Source of the DNA: Massilia sp. CFBP 13721
GTDB lineage: Bacteria > Pseudomonadota > Gammaproteobacteria > Burkholderiales > Burkholderiaceae_D
Reading direction: 5' to 3'
Length of the DNA stretch: 64,000 bases
Assembly: GCF_014842025.1 (NCBI RefSeq)
Contig: NZ_JACYUY010000003.1
Location: 150,051-214,050 of the forward strand
Positions within the stretch are counted from its first letter, which is position 1; each line of letters opens with the position of its first letter. Position numbers and translations under genes: made by a program. The notes beneath the pieces are model-generated. The model was not told the origin of the DNA. It ran no database searches and saw nothing but the letters and a program-made list of their open reading frames with translations. Shown one piece after another: positions 47,199 through 55,956 of this stretch.

Positions 47199-48068
47199 AT
47201 GAACACTTCGAAAAAAATGGCGGCGGGAATGGCGGGGTTTGCCAGCGTGTTGTGGCTGGGGCTCACGGCTGCGGTCGCCGCGAACCAGCGCCGGCTGGTG
47301 TTCAACCCGACCATCGTTCCCGAAGTGAACAGCCCGCGCAGCAGCGGCCACCGTACCCGGCCGGTCGTCCTGCGCGCGCGAGACGGCACCCGCCTGTGCG
47401 GCTGGCTGATGACGCCGCGCACGCCCGGCATCCATCCCGGCGTACTGTATTTCGGCGGCCGCTCCGAAGAAGTGTCCTGGGTCGTGCGCGATGCCGGCAA
47501 TCTGTTCCCGAACATGACGGTACTGGCGCTGAACTACCGCGGCTACGGCAATTCGCACGGCATTCCCGATGAAACCCTACTGGTCGAAGACGGCTGCACC
47601 CTGTTCGACTGGCTGGCTGCCCTCGGCCAGGTCGACACGCGCCGCATCGCCGTCATCGGGCGCAGCCTCGGTTCCGGCGTAGCGGTGCAGGTGGCGAAAG
47701 AACGCGCCGCCCACTCGGTGGTCTTGATCACGCCCTACGATTCGATCCTGGCGATCGCCAAGCGCAAGTTCCGCGCGATGCCAATCGAATACATGCTGCG
47801 CCACCGCTTCGAGTCGATCAAGCATGCGCCGGCGCTGAAGGTGCCAACTTACGTGCTACGCGCCGAGAACGACGATGTCGTGCCGCATTCGCACACCGAC
47901 CAGTTATGCCAGAAGCTCGCCAACCTGATCCTCGACGACGTCGTGCCCGGCTCCGACCACATGAACATTCCCTACCTCGAAGCCACGCAAAGCCGCATCG
48001 CCGGCTTCCTCGCGGGCCGCTTCAGCCAGCCCCTGCCTGCCCCCGAGCTCATCCAAACTGTGGCGTAG
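47199..48068 (+). CDS. alpha/beta hydrolase with N-terminal membrane anchor
   Basis: The 289-residue product has one N-terminal hydrophobic segment (about 9-27) without a clear cleavage site, so it is probably membrane-anchored. The hydrolase fold carries the nucleophile elbow GRSLGSG, Asp in ENDDVVPHSH and His in GSDHMN, resembling the FrsA/BEM46-like families. The substrate is unknown. A hairpin terminator follows. Confidence 0.85.
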   Translation: MNTSKKMAAGMAGFASVLWLGLTAAVAANQRRLVFNPTIVPEVNSPRSSGHRTRPVVLRARDGTRLCGWLMTPRTPGIHPGVLYFGGRSEEVSWVVRDAGNLFPNMTVLALNYRGYGNSHGIPDETLLVEDGCTLFDWLAALGQVDTRRIAVIGRSLGSGVAVQVAKERAAHSVVLITPYDSILAIAKRKFRAMPIEYMLRHRFESIKHAPALKVPTYVLRAENDDVVPHSHTDQLCQKLANLILDDVVPGSDHMNIPYLEATQSRIAGFLAGRFSQPLPAPELIQTVA

Positions 48069-48074
48069 TGGAAA

Positions 48075-48100
48075 AAAATGCCGAAAGTTGTCGGCATTTA
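48075..48100 (+). terminator. intrinsic terminator after the alpha/beta hydrolase gene
   Basis: AAATGCCGA and TCGGCATTT form a stem around AAGTTG, followed by a T-rich stretch (TATATTT), 6 bases after the stop codon. Confidence 0.7.
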
Positions 48101-48449
48101 TATTTCCATCGAATAAATTGCCAAGTAAAATCGTATTTGCCTTGCATCGGCAGGCTGATGCATATTTGACAGGTTGAGCTGCGCAGATCATTTCAGGCGC
48201 TACGCGGTGCATGACCGACCTTCCCCGCTCAGTTGTTGTGACGGCGCGACATTCGCGCCTGCAGCGCTTTTGGGAAAGGTTCCGATACAAATCGTAACCC
48301 AATGAAACGTCCGGGACTGACACAATCCGCACGGCATCATGGCCGCGCCACGCATGAATCGTGATGGTGTGCCGAGCGTTGCCTCTAGGCAGTCCCTCCC
48401 AACGCAGCCGTTGCGCCGGGTACAATATCGAAATTCCAGGAGCTCATTC
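48101..48449. promoter_or_regulatory. 349-base leader/control region before the BMP-family ABC operon
   Basis: No gene is seen. TACAAT at 48421-48426 is a good -10 element just before the substrate-binding protein gene, without a clear -35, and CCAGGAG (48437-48443) is the ribosome site. The rest (48101-48420) shows no repeat unit and no recognisable riboswitch. Confidence 0.4.
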
Positions 48450-49457
48450 ATGAAATTCAAGCAACTCAGCATGACGATTGCGGCGCTGTGCATCACTGCC
48501 AGCGCGAGCGCGGCCGCCCCTGCCGGCGCACCCAAGCTGGGCATCGTCTACGATGCCGGCGGCAAGTTCGACAAGTCGTTCAACCAGTCCGCTTTCGAAG
48601 GCGCCGAGCGCTTCAAGAAAGAAACGAACATCCCCTACATCGAAGTCCAGGCCAACAGCGATACCCAGGCCGAGCAGGTGATGCGCGGCCTCGCGCGCAA
48701 GAAGCTCGACATGATCGCCGCCATCGGCTTCTCGCAGACCCAGGCCGTGGCCAAGGTCGCCAAAGAATTCCCGAAAGTCAAATTTGTCCTGATCGATTCG
48801 ATCGCGCCGGGCGCGAACGTGAATTCGATCATGTTCAAGGAACAGGAAGGCTCCTACCTGGTCGGCGTCGCCGCCGCCATGGCGTCCAAATCGAAGAAAA
48901 TCGGTTTCGTCGGCGGCATGGACATTCCGCTGATCCGCGCCTTTGCCTGCGGCTATAGCCAGGGCGCCAAGGCCCAGCAGCCGAAGATCGAGATCATGTC
49001 GAACATGGTCGGCACTACCAGCGCAGCCTGGAATGACCCGGCCAAGGGCGGCGAGCTGGCACGCCAGCAATTCGACCGCGGCGCCGACGTCGTCTTCGCC
49101 GTTGCCGGCGGTTCGGGCATGGGCGCCCTGCAGATGGCCAAAGAGAAGGGCAAGCTGGCGATCGGCGTCGATTCGAACCAGAACTACCTGCATCCGGGTT
49201 CGATGCTGACCTCGATGGTCAAGCGCGTCGACCTGGCGATCTACGACTCGTTCATGCAGGTCAAGAACAATACCTGGAAGGGTGGCACGACCTACAAGGG
49301 CCTGAAAGAAGGCGGCGTCGACTGGGTGCTGGACAAGGACAACCGCAAGGTGGTCTCGCCCGAGATCGAAAAGCGCGTGAACGGCGTCAAGGCTGACATC
49401 GTCAATGGCAAGATCAAGGTCATCGACTACCGCGCCGGCAGCAGCTGCCCGGTCTGA
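48450..49457 (+). CDS. BMP family ABC transporter substrate-binding protein (probable nucleoside binding)
   Basis: The 335-residue product has a cleavable signal peptide (1-21, ASASAAA) and the PBP1/BMP fold: KLGIVYDAGGKFDKSFNQSAFEG, VGMASKSKKIGFVGGMDIP and DVVFAVAGGSGMGALQMAKEKGKLAIGVDSNQ. BMP proteins bind nucleosides, for example the PnrA/BmpA type. The ATPase and two permeases follow in the order typical of such importers. The start is ATG at 48450, with AGGAG before it; a longer reading upstream lacks a signal. Confidence 0.92.
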   Translation: MKFKQLSMTIAALCITASASAAAPAGAPKLGIVYDAGGKFDKSFNQSAFEGAERFKKETNIPYIEVQANSDTQAEQVMRGLARKKLDMIAAIGFSQTQAVAKVAKEFPKVKFVLIDSIAPGANVNSIMFKEQEGSYLVGVAAAMASKSKKIGFVGGMDIPLIRAFACGYSQGAKAQQPKIEIMSNMVGTTSAAWNDPAKGGELARQQFDRGADVVFAVAGGSGMGALQMAKEKGKLAIGVDSNQNYLHPGSMLTSMVKRVDLAIYDSFMQVKNNTWKGGTTYKGLKEGGVDWVLDKDNRKVVSPEIEKRVNGVKADIVNGKIKVIDYRAGSSCPV

Positions 49458-49477
49458 TTTTTTCCGTTTCAAAAGAG

Positions 49478-49513
49478 GCGCGCCGCACCGGGTTTCCGGT
49501 CCGGCGCGCTTTT
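49478..49513 (+). terminator. strong hairpin between substrate-binding protein and ATPase genes
   Basis: GCGCGCCG-c-ACCGG and CCGGT-c-CGGCGCGC form a stem around a GTTT loop, with a T4 tail at 49510-49513. It would end part of the transcript after the binding protein, or stabilise its mRNA, so that the binding protein is made in excess over the membrane parts. Confidence 0.65.
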
Positions 49514-49547
49514 GAATACAAGCATTTACTTTTCACTACTCATCGCT

Positions 49548-51077
49548 ATGCAGCCAGCCGTAGAATTTCGCAACATAAGCAAGGCCTTCGGGCCGGTGCA
49601 AGCGAACGCTGACGTCAGCTTCACGATCGCCAAGGGTTCCATCCACGGCGTCATCGGTGAAAATGGCGCCGGCAAATCCACCCTGATGAGCATCCTGTAC
49701 GGCTACTACCACGCTGACAGTGGCCAGCTGTTGATCGACGGCCAGGCGCGCTCGATCCGCAACAGCCAGGAAGCCATCGACCTCGGCATCGGCATGGTGC
49801 ACCAGCACTTCATGCTGGTCGAGAACATGACCGTGCTCGACAACGTGATGCTCGGCGCCGAAGGCGGCTTCAAGCTCGCCACCAAGCGCGCCGAAGTCGA
49901 AGCCAGGCTGCGCGAGATCTGCAGCCGCTACCGCCTCGACGTCGATCCGCTCGCGACCATCCACGATCTGTCGGTGGGCGCCCAGCAACGCGTCGAGATC
50001 CTAAAACAGATCTACCGCAGCGCCAACATTTTGATTCTCGACGAACCCACCGCAGTCCTGACCGCCCAGGAAACGGCGTCGCTGTTCGAGATCCTGCGCC
50101 TGTTCAAGGAGCAAGGCAAGACCATCATCCTGATCACCCACAAGCTGCAGGAGATCATGGACATCACCGACCAGGTGACGGTGCTGCGCGCCGGCCGCGT
50201 GTCGGGCGCGGTGGCGACCGTCGAAACCTCGAAGGAACAGCTGGCCAACATGATGGTCGGCCGCCCGATCGAAGGCAACCTGCCGCGCAAACCGTTCAAT
50301 CCGGGCGCGCCGGTGCTGAACGTGAAAAACCTGCAGCTGAAAGATGCGAATGGCGTCCAGCTGCTGGCCGACATCGACCTGAACGTGCGTGCCGGCGAGA
50401 TCGTCGCCATCGCCGGCGTCTCGGGCAACGGCCAGAGCGAACTGATGGAAATCCTGGCCGGCATGCGCCTGCCGACCTCCGGCCAGATCGAACTCGAAGG
50501 CAAGGCCCTGCCCTTTGGCCGCCGCACGAATGCCGATGGCTTGCCCGCCACCTTCCGCAACCTCGGCATCGGCCACGTGCCGGAAGACCGCCTGCGCGAT
50601 GGCGTGATCAAGGATTTCTCGGTGATGCAAAACACCGTGTTCGGCTACCAGGAACGCGTCAAGAACCGCTGGGGCCTGTTCGACTTCGACAAGATCGCCA
50701 AGCGCTGCGCGCACCTGCTGCAAGCCTTCGACGTGCGTCCGAATAATCCGGACCTGCGCATCGGCCTGCTCTCGGGCGGCAACCAGCAAAAGGTCGTGAT
50801 CGCGCGCGAAGTGTCGGCACAGCCGAAGCTGATGCTGGTCGGCCAGCCGACCCGCGGCGTCGACATCGGCACCATCGAATCGATCCACACCCAATTGCTG
50901 CGCCTGCGCGACGAAGGCGTGGCGATCCTGCTGGTGTCGGTCGAGCTGGAAGAAGTACGCGCCCTGGCCGACCGCATCGTCGTCATGTCGGGCGGCCGCG
51001 TCACCGGCGAACTCAATATCGACGAATTCGACACCACCCGCATCGGCCTCCTGATGGGCGGGATGCACAAGTCATGA
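49548..51077 (+). CDS. ABC transporter ATP-binding protein with two nucleotide-binding domains
   Basis: The 509-residue product carries two ABC cassettes. The first (about 1-235) has GENGAGKST, Q-loop HQHFMLVEN, signature LSVGAQQRVEILK and Walker B ILILDEPTAVLT. The second (about 260-500) has a variant Walker A (GVSGNGQSEL), LLSGGNQQKVVIARE and a Walker B with Gln after the Asp/Glu position (LMLVGQPTRGVD). This degenerate second site is usual in the RbsA-like nucleoside family. ATG at 49548 is used; the TTG upstream falls in the terminator tail. Confidence 0.93.
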   Translation: MQPAVEFRNISKAFGPVQANADVSFTIAKGSIHGVIGENGAGKSTLMSILYGYYHADSGQLLIDGQARSIRNSQEAIDLGIGMVHQHFMLVENMTVLDNVMLGAEGGFKLATKRAEVEARLREICSRYRLDVDPLATIHDLSVGAQQRVEILKQIYRSANILILDEPTAVLTAQETASLFEILRLFKEQGKTIILITHKLQEIMDITDQVTVLRAGRVSGAVATVETSKEQLANMMVGRPIEGNLPRKPFNPGAPVLNVKNLQLKDANGVQLLADIDLNVRAGEIVAIAGVSGNGQSELMEILAGMRLPTSGQIELEGKALPFGRRTNADGLPATFRNLGIGHVPEDRLRDGVIKDFSVMQNTVFGYQERVKNRWGLFDFDKIAKRCAHLLQAFDVRPNNPDLRIGLLSGGNQQKVVIAREVSAQPKLMLVGQPTRGVDIGTIESIHTQLLRLRDEGVAILLVSVELEEVRALADRIVVMSGGRVTGELNIDEFDTTRIGLLMGGMHKS

Positions 51078-52168
51078 AACAGATGAAAACCACCGAACTG
51101 CCACGCTGGGCGACAGGGATCGTCCTGCCGCTGTTGAATTTGCTGTCGGCGCTGCTTGTCGCCGCGCTGGTCATCCACCTGCTCGGCGAAAGCCCGGTCG
51201 AATCGATGAAGATCCTGATCGACTCGGCCGTCATCAATCCGGAAGGCCTGGCCTACACCCTGTTCTACGCCAGCACTTTCATCTTCACGGGCCTGGCGGT
51301 ATCGATCGCCATGAAGGCGGGCCTGTTCAACATCGGCGCCGAAGGCCAGATGTATTTCGGCGGCCTGGGCCTGACCCTGGCCGTGCTGAGTTTCGACGCG
51401 ACGCTGTCGCCCTGGCTCCTGATTCCGCTGGCGATGCTGGGCAGCGCGCTGTTCGGCGCCCTCTGGGCCTTCCTGCCGGGCTACCTGCAGGCCAAGCGCG
51501 GCAGCCACGTGGTAGTCACGACCATCATGTTCAACTTCATCGCCGCCAGCCTGATGAACTTCATCATCGTCAAATACCTGATCCCCGAAGGCGAACAGAA
51601 TCCGGCCAGCCGCGTGTTCTCGGAAGCGGCAGCCCTGCCGACGCTGAACACCTGGTTCCCGGTCTTCGGCGACACGCCGCTGAACATCGGCTTCCCGATC
51701 GCGATCGTGGCCCTGGTCATCTATGGCGTGATGGTCTCGCGCTCGAGCTGGGGTTACCAGCTGCGCGCCACCGGCTTGAACCAGCACGCGGCCCACTACG
51801 CGGGCGTGCGCATCAGCCGCATGATCATCGTCGCCATGCTGATCTCGGGCGCCCTCGCCGGCCTGGCCGCAGTGAATTCGATCATGGGTTCGACCCACTA
51901 CCTGAGCCTGAACTTCCCGGCCGGCGCCGGCTTCGTGGGCATCGCGATTGCCCTGATGGGGCGCCAGCATCCGGTCGGCATCTTCCTGTCCTCGGTGCTG
52001 TTCGGCGCACTGATCCAGGGCGGTTTTGACTTGTCGCTAGAAAAACCGAACATCCCGGTCGAGACCTTTGTCTTCATCCAGGGCCTGATCATCCTGTTCT
52101 GCGGCGCGATGGAGAATTTCTACGCCCCGGCAGTCCTGAAACTGATCAACGCAACACGCAAGGGATAA
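51074..52168 (+). CDS. ABC transporter permease (BPD_transp_2, BMP-type)
   Basis: The 364-residue product has about ten hydrophobic segments and the family segments AGLFNIGAEGQMYFGG and RGSHVVVTTIMFNFIA. It overlaps the ATPase gene by 4 bases (ATGA) and is followed after 2 bases by the second permease, so the two should form one heterodimeric channel for nucleosides. Confidence 0.93.
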   Translation: MKQMKTTELPRWATGIVLPLLNLLSALLVAALVIHLLGESPVESMKILIDSAVINPEGLAYTLFYASTFIFTGLAVSIAMKAGLFNIGAEGQMYFGGLGLTLAVLSFDATLSPWLLIPLAMLGSALFGALWAFLPGYLQAKRGSHVVVTTIMFNFIAASLMNFIIVKYLIPEGEQNPASRVFSEAAALPTLNTWFPVFGDTPLNIGFPIAIVALVIYGVMVSRSSWGYQLRATGLNQHAAHYAGVRISRMIIVAMLISGALAGLAAVNSIMGSTHYLSLNFPAGAGFVGIAIALMGRQHPVGIFLSSVLFGALIQGGFDLSLEKPNIPVETFVFIQGLIILFCGAMENFYAPAVLKLINATRKG

Positions 52169-52170
52169 AC

Positions 52171-53136
52171 ATGGAAGGCTTTGATATCGCCAATATCGTC
52201 GTCTCGACGATTCGTAACGCGCCGGTGCTGATGTTCGCCGCGCTGGCCGGCCTGTTCGCCGAACGCAGCGGCGTCGTCGACATCGGCCTCGAGGGCAAGA
52301 TCCTCGCCTCGGCCTTTGTCTCGGCCGCGGTCGGCTACACGACGCAAAACCCGTGGGCCGGCATCGCCGCCGGCATCGCGGTCTCGGTGGCCCTGGCCAT
52401 GGTGCAGGCATTCGTGTCGATCACCCAGAAGGGCAACCAGCTGGTGGCCGGCATCGCCATCAACATCGCCATGAGCGGCCTGACCTTCGTCGTCGCCCAG
52501 TACATCTTCCAGCAGGGCGGCCGCACGCCGGACCTGGGCGCGGCGCGCCTGTCGAACGTGGTGCTGCCGGGCGCGGAGCTGCTTTCCGGCGTGCCGGTGC
52601 TGGGCTGGATCTGGAACAGCCTGCTCGGTGGCCATTCGCCGCTGGTCTACCTCGCCTTCCTGCTGCTGCCGGTCGTGCACTGGGTGGTCTACCACAGCCG
52701 TTTTGGTTTGCGCCTGCGCGCCTGCGGCGAAAACCCGCATGCGGCCGACGCCGCCGGCGTCTCGGTCGAACGCACGCGCTACCTGGCGATGCTGGTCGCC
52801 GGCGTGCTGTGCTCGTTCTCGGGCGCCTATCTGTCGATCGTCCAGAGTGGCTTCTTCTTGCGCGACATGTCGGCCGGCGCCGGCTACCTGGCCCTGACCG
52901 CCCTCGTGTTCGGCAACTGGCGCCCTGTGCAGACCGTGCTCGGCTGCCTGATGTTCGGCTTCTTCTCGGCCGTGCAGATCCAGATCGAAGGCGTCGACCT
53001 GCCGGTCGTGGGCCGCATCCCGGGCTCGCTGATCCAGATGATTCCGTACGTCGTGACCGTGATCGTGCTGGCCGGCCTGATGGCGAAGTCGGTGGCGCCG
53101 AAGGCGGTGGGCAAGCCATTCGTGAAGTCGCGTTGA
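52171..53136 (+). CDS. ABC transporter permease (BPD_transp_2, BMP-type)
   Basis: The 321-residue product has about nine hydrophobic segments with ERSGVVDIGLEGKILAS and QKGNQLVAGIAINI, the family pattern for the second permease. It is the last gene of the four-gene importer operon and is followed by an intrinsic terminator and a REP pair. Confidence 0.93.
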   Translation: MEGFDIANIVVSTIRNAPVLMFAALAGLFAERSGVVDIGLEGKILASAFVSAAVGYTTQNPWAGIAAGIAVSVALAMVQAFVSITQKGNQLVAGIAINIAMSGLTFVVAQYIFQQGGRTPDLGAARLSNVVLPGAELLSGVPVLGWIWNSLLGGHSPLVYLAFLLLPVVHWVVYHSRFGLRLRACGENPHAADAAGVSVERTRYLAMLVAGVLCSFSGAYLSIVQSGFFLRDMSAGAGYLALTALVFGNWRPVQTVLGCLMFGFFSAVQIQIEGVDLPVVGRIPGSLIQMIPYVVTVIVLAGLMAKSVAPKAVGKPFVKSR

Positions 53137-53156
53137 TTCGCGTTCGGTGTTGATCG

Positions 53157-53184
53157 AGGGCGGCCTGCGGGCCGCCCTTTTTTT
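53157..53184 (+). terminator. intrinsic terminator of the BMP transporter operon
   Basis: AGGGCGGCC-TGC-GGCCGCCC forms a strong stem, followed by seven T residues, 21 bases after the last permease stop codon. Confidence 0.88.
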
Positions 53185-53193
53185 GGCATAGAT

Positions 53194-53312
53194 GTAGGGT
53201 GGGCGCCCCGTGCCCACGCGTAAACGTTGCATCGTGTTGGCCTGTTTGTTCGCACCGCGATCCGGGATAACACGACGCATCGTTCCGCGTGGGCACAGGG
53301 CGCCCACCCTAC
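53194..53312. repeat. paired inverted GTAGGGTGG repeat (REP pair)
   Basis: Left unit GTAGGGTGGGCGCC to CCCACGCG; right unit CGCGTGGGC to GGCGCCCACCCTAC, 119 bp in total. The pair lies between convergent genes and directly after the transporter terminator. Confidence 0.87.
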
Positions 53313-53331
53313 CGCCTCCTGCATGCAGAGT

Positions 53332-54714
53332 TCATTCGCGCTGCAGCGCCGTCCCGCCGGCGTCGAGCTTTTGCAGCGCGTGCTTCTTGCCGCTCCTGGC
53401 CTGGTGCCAGGCCGGCAGCACGCGGAAGGTCAGCGCCAGGTCGTAGTCGCCGGCGACGCTGCCGGTGTCCATCGGCTCGTCGCCACGCCGGTTCTGGAAC
53501 CAGCGCAGCCAGGCGGCGGAGCCGGGCGCGGGCGAATTCAGGTAAGGGGCGCCGGCATTCGGTGCGCCACCCGGCTCGGGCGGCACCAGCGGCATCAGGA
53601 ACGACGCCATCCCTTTCGCCGGATTGGCGGCGTTCCACTGCGAGCTGCCATGGCAACTGAGGCAAGACGAATTCGGCGCGCGCCGCACCAGGCTGCGGCG
53701 GCCTTGCGTGAGGACCGAGATGTCGTTCACGCCGTGGTCGTTCGGTCCGGACAGGCGCCCTCCCCAGCCGAGCGTCTCGGTGGCGTACAGCGGCGCGTTC
53801 GGGTTGATCCAGGTCTCCTGCAGCGGCGCACGCGGATTGGCGGCGCTGTCCACGCGCGGGTCGTTGCCCCATTGCGCACCCAGCGGCACCATCTGGTCCC
53901 AGATGCCGCGGCTGCCCGGGCGCGTCGCGCGGTCGTAGACCAGGGTCGTGAACACCCAGCCGGTCTGCGGCGCCGATTGGGTGTCCTTGACCACGATATC
54001 GACCTGCATCAGGTACCCCCTGCCCAGCGTTGCCCGGTCGAACTGGCCGGTGGTGGCGTTGGCCGTCATCATCATTGGCCAGCTCAGGGCGCCGCGCATG
54101 GCCGGCCATTCGGCGGGGCCGGCGGTGGTAAAAGCGAGTTTGATGGTGATCGAGCCTTCGGCATACTGGGTGGCGTTTCCGCCCAGCTGCGGCGCATGCG
54201 GATCGCGCCAGATGGCGCCCAGGGTTTGCGCCCCGGTGCGGTTGTAATAGGTGATCACGTAGGTCGTGAACGGCTTGCTCAGGCCACTCTTCGGGAACAT
54301 GCTGTCGTCGATGCGCTCGCCGCCGACCAGCATGCCCTTGATCGCTTCGCGCTGCGATCCCAGCCAGGGATCGTTGTACCAGCCGCGCCGGCCGGCATCC
54401 CAGTCACCGTCGCCGGCCAGCAGCGCCACCATGTCGCGCGCGACGTGGTCTTTCAGGGACTGGGTATAGGCGGCGGCGTTCGCGGTGCTGATCGGGGCAT
54501 TGCCGATGGCGCTGCGCCAGAGCATGGCGGGCACGGGGAGTCCGGCCGGGTAGTCGTGGCTGAGCGTGAACAGCGGGCCAGCATGGTCGGCGCGTGCAGG
54601 AAGGCGGCCGTTGTGGTCGAGCCAGGGGTCGGAGGTGGCGGCCGCGGCGGGCAGCGCGAGCAGCACGCCGACCACGGACAGGCAGTAACAGAGATAGAGG
54701 GTGCGGAGGCGCAT
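53332..54714 (-). CDS. exported protein with a single c-type haem motif
   Basis: The 460-residue product has a signal peptide (1-25, ALPAAAA) and one CxxCH motif, CLSCH, at about residue 353-357, followed by a Pro/Gly-rich segment. The long N-terminal region (30-340) shows no family I recognise; Trp- and Asp-rich stretches suggest a beta-rich exported domain. It may be a periplasmic electron carrier or oxidoreductase partner; no substrate can be named. No operon partner is close. Confidence 0.72.
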   Translation of the reverse strand: MRLRTLYLCYCLSVVGVLLALPAAAATSDPWLDHNGRLPARADHAGPLFTLSHDYPAGLPVPAMLWRSAIGNAPISTANAAAYTQSLKDHVARDMVALLAGDGDWDAGRRGWYNDPWLGSQREAIKGMLVGGERIDDSMFPKSGLSKPFTTYVITYYNRTGAQTLGAIWRDPHAPQLGGNATQYAEGSITIKLAFTTAGPAEWPAMRGALSWPMMMTANATTGQFDRATLGRGYLMQVDIVVKDTQSAPQTGWVFTTLVYDRATRPGSRGIWDQMVPLGAQWGNDPRVDSAANPRAPLQETWINPNAPLYATETLGWGGRLSGPNDHGVNDISVLTQGRRSLVRRAPNSSCLSCHGSSQWNAANPAKGMASFLMPLVPPEPGGAPNAGAPYLNSPAPGSAAWLRWFQNRRGDEPMDTGSVAGDYDLALTFRVLPAWHQARSGKKHALQKLDAGGTALQRE

Positions 54715-54847
54715 GATCGTTCTAGGGAAGGACGTAAGACAACCATTCTTCCGTGTGGGGATCAGTGCGGGTTGCGGCGGAACAAGATCTTGCTAAAAGT
54801 CAGTCTGTTCCGACCGAGAGAGTCTTATCGACATGCCACGGTTCGAC

Positions 54848-54873
54848 CGCGTGGACTCAAGAGTCCACCCTAC
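54848..54873. repeat. single GTAGGGTGG repeat unit
   Basis: The unit CGCGTGGACTC to GAGTCCACCCTAC forms a perfect inner hairpin, the same core as the 10727 pair. It ends 20 bases before the MipA stop codon. Confidence 0.75.
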
Positions 54874-54893
54874 GGTGCGCCGCTGCCAACATC

Positions 54894-55727
54894 TTAATCG
54901 CTGGCGAGTCTCGCCGAACGCTTGAAGGTCCACGACAGGCCGAAGCCGGCGGAGACGCTGTTGTCGCGCAGGTGCAGCGGGCTGTCCTTGTTGGCGCCGG
55001 CGCCATAGTTTTCGGCGCGCAGGAAGGCATAGGCGCGCAGGTCGGGGTTGATCACGCGCGCCGCGAACACGCCGGCGCGCACCAGGATCAGGCCGGCGTC
55101 GGCGCTGTAGGCGGCGCGCGATGCGGTGGCGTACTCGGGCCGCACCTCATAGAAATAACGGTTGATCTTGGCGTCGCCGACGACTGCGGACAGTTGGCTG
55201 TCGAATACCCATTTGCCGTCGAGGCTGCGACGTTCGTAGACCAGGCGCGGCTCGAACGTATAGCCCTGGTGGCGCACGCCGCCGCGCACTTCCGTCACCG
55301 CGCGCAGCGGCAAGTCGGCGCGCAGGCCGCTTTGCGCATCGAAGCGCGCCAGGCGCAGTTTCAGGCGCGGGCCGAATTCGGCCAGTGCGCCCAGGTTGGG
55401 CATGCCGGCACGGGCGGCGACGTCGTCCGAGCGCGCCGGCAGCGAGGCGGCCAGGCCGACGTCGAGTTCGGCGGTATCGCTCTTGAACAGGCGCGCGCCG
55501 ATGCCGCCCTGGTCGGCGCGGAAGATCTTGCCGCGATACATGACGGTCGGCAGCGCCAGGCCGCGCGTTTCGCGGTCGTCGGCGCCCGGATACGAAGGCG
55601 TGCTGACGACGCCGCCGGCCAGGCCGATTTCCCAGAGCGGCTGGGCAGGCGCGTTGGAGACCTGGGCGTGGGCAGTGGTCGCGGCGAGGCAAACGAGGCT
55701 TGCGCCGGCAAGAAGGTAAAGGTTCAT
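54894..55727 (-). CDS. MipA/OmpV family outer membrane protein
   Basis: The 277-residue product has a signal peptide (ending TTAHA, about 21) and the repeated amphipathic beta strands of the MipA/OmpV family, with GLAGGVVSTPSYPGADDRETRGLALPTVMYRGK quoted here only in short: SYPGADDR and YRGKIFRAD. It ends in a strand KRSARLAS rather than a final aromatic residue. MipA proteins link to murein-synthesis complexes in E. coli, but the function is unclear for most members. The start at 55727 gives the signal peptide; a longer upstream reading does not. Confidence 0.82.
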   Translation of the reverse strand: MNLYLLAGASLVCLAATTAHAQVSNAPAQPLWEIGLAGGVVSTPSYPGADDRETRGLALPTVMYRGKIFRADQGGIGARLFKSDTAELDVGLAASLPARSDDVAARAGMPNLGALAEFGPRLKLRLARFDAQSGLRADLPLRAVTEVRGGVRHQGYTFEPRLVYERRSLDGKWVFDSQLSAVVGDAKINRYFYEVRPEYATASRAAYSADAGLILVRAGVFAARVINPDLRAYAFLRAENYGAGANKDSPLHLRDNSVSAGFGLSWTFKRSARLASD

Positions 55728-55877
55728 GCGGTATCCGGAAGTGACGGCGCGGCGCGCCGAAACCGCCATTTTAGCGTTCACCGGGGCAGCCCGGCCGCAC
55801 TTTATGGCGAATATGTCATCCCAGGCTGCGGAATGGCGCCAAGCGGCAAGACAGGATGAACAGACCAACGCCCGTGC

Positions 55878-55915
55878 AAAAAAACGGGGCCGGCAGCGAT
55901 CCGCTGCGGCCCCGT
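55878..55915 (-). terminator. intrinsic terminator after the S1/P1 nuclease gene
   Basis: ACGGGGCC-g-GCAGCG-ATC-CGCTGC-GGCCCCGT forms a long stem; on the minus strand a run of seven T residues follows it (55884-55878). It lies about 40 bases after the nuclease stop codon. Confidence 0.88.
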
Positions 55916-55956
55916 TCAGGGACGGGGTGTTCCCCCGTCGGTTCGGCGCAAACCTG

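Noticed and set aside
49512..49547. TTG at 49512 as the start of the ABC ATPase gene
   Set aside because: It lies in the T tail of the hairpin. The family starts near MQPAVEF at 49548.
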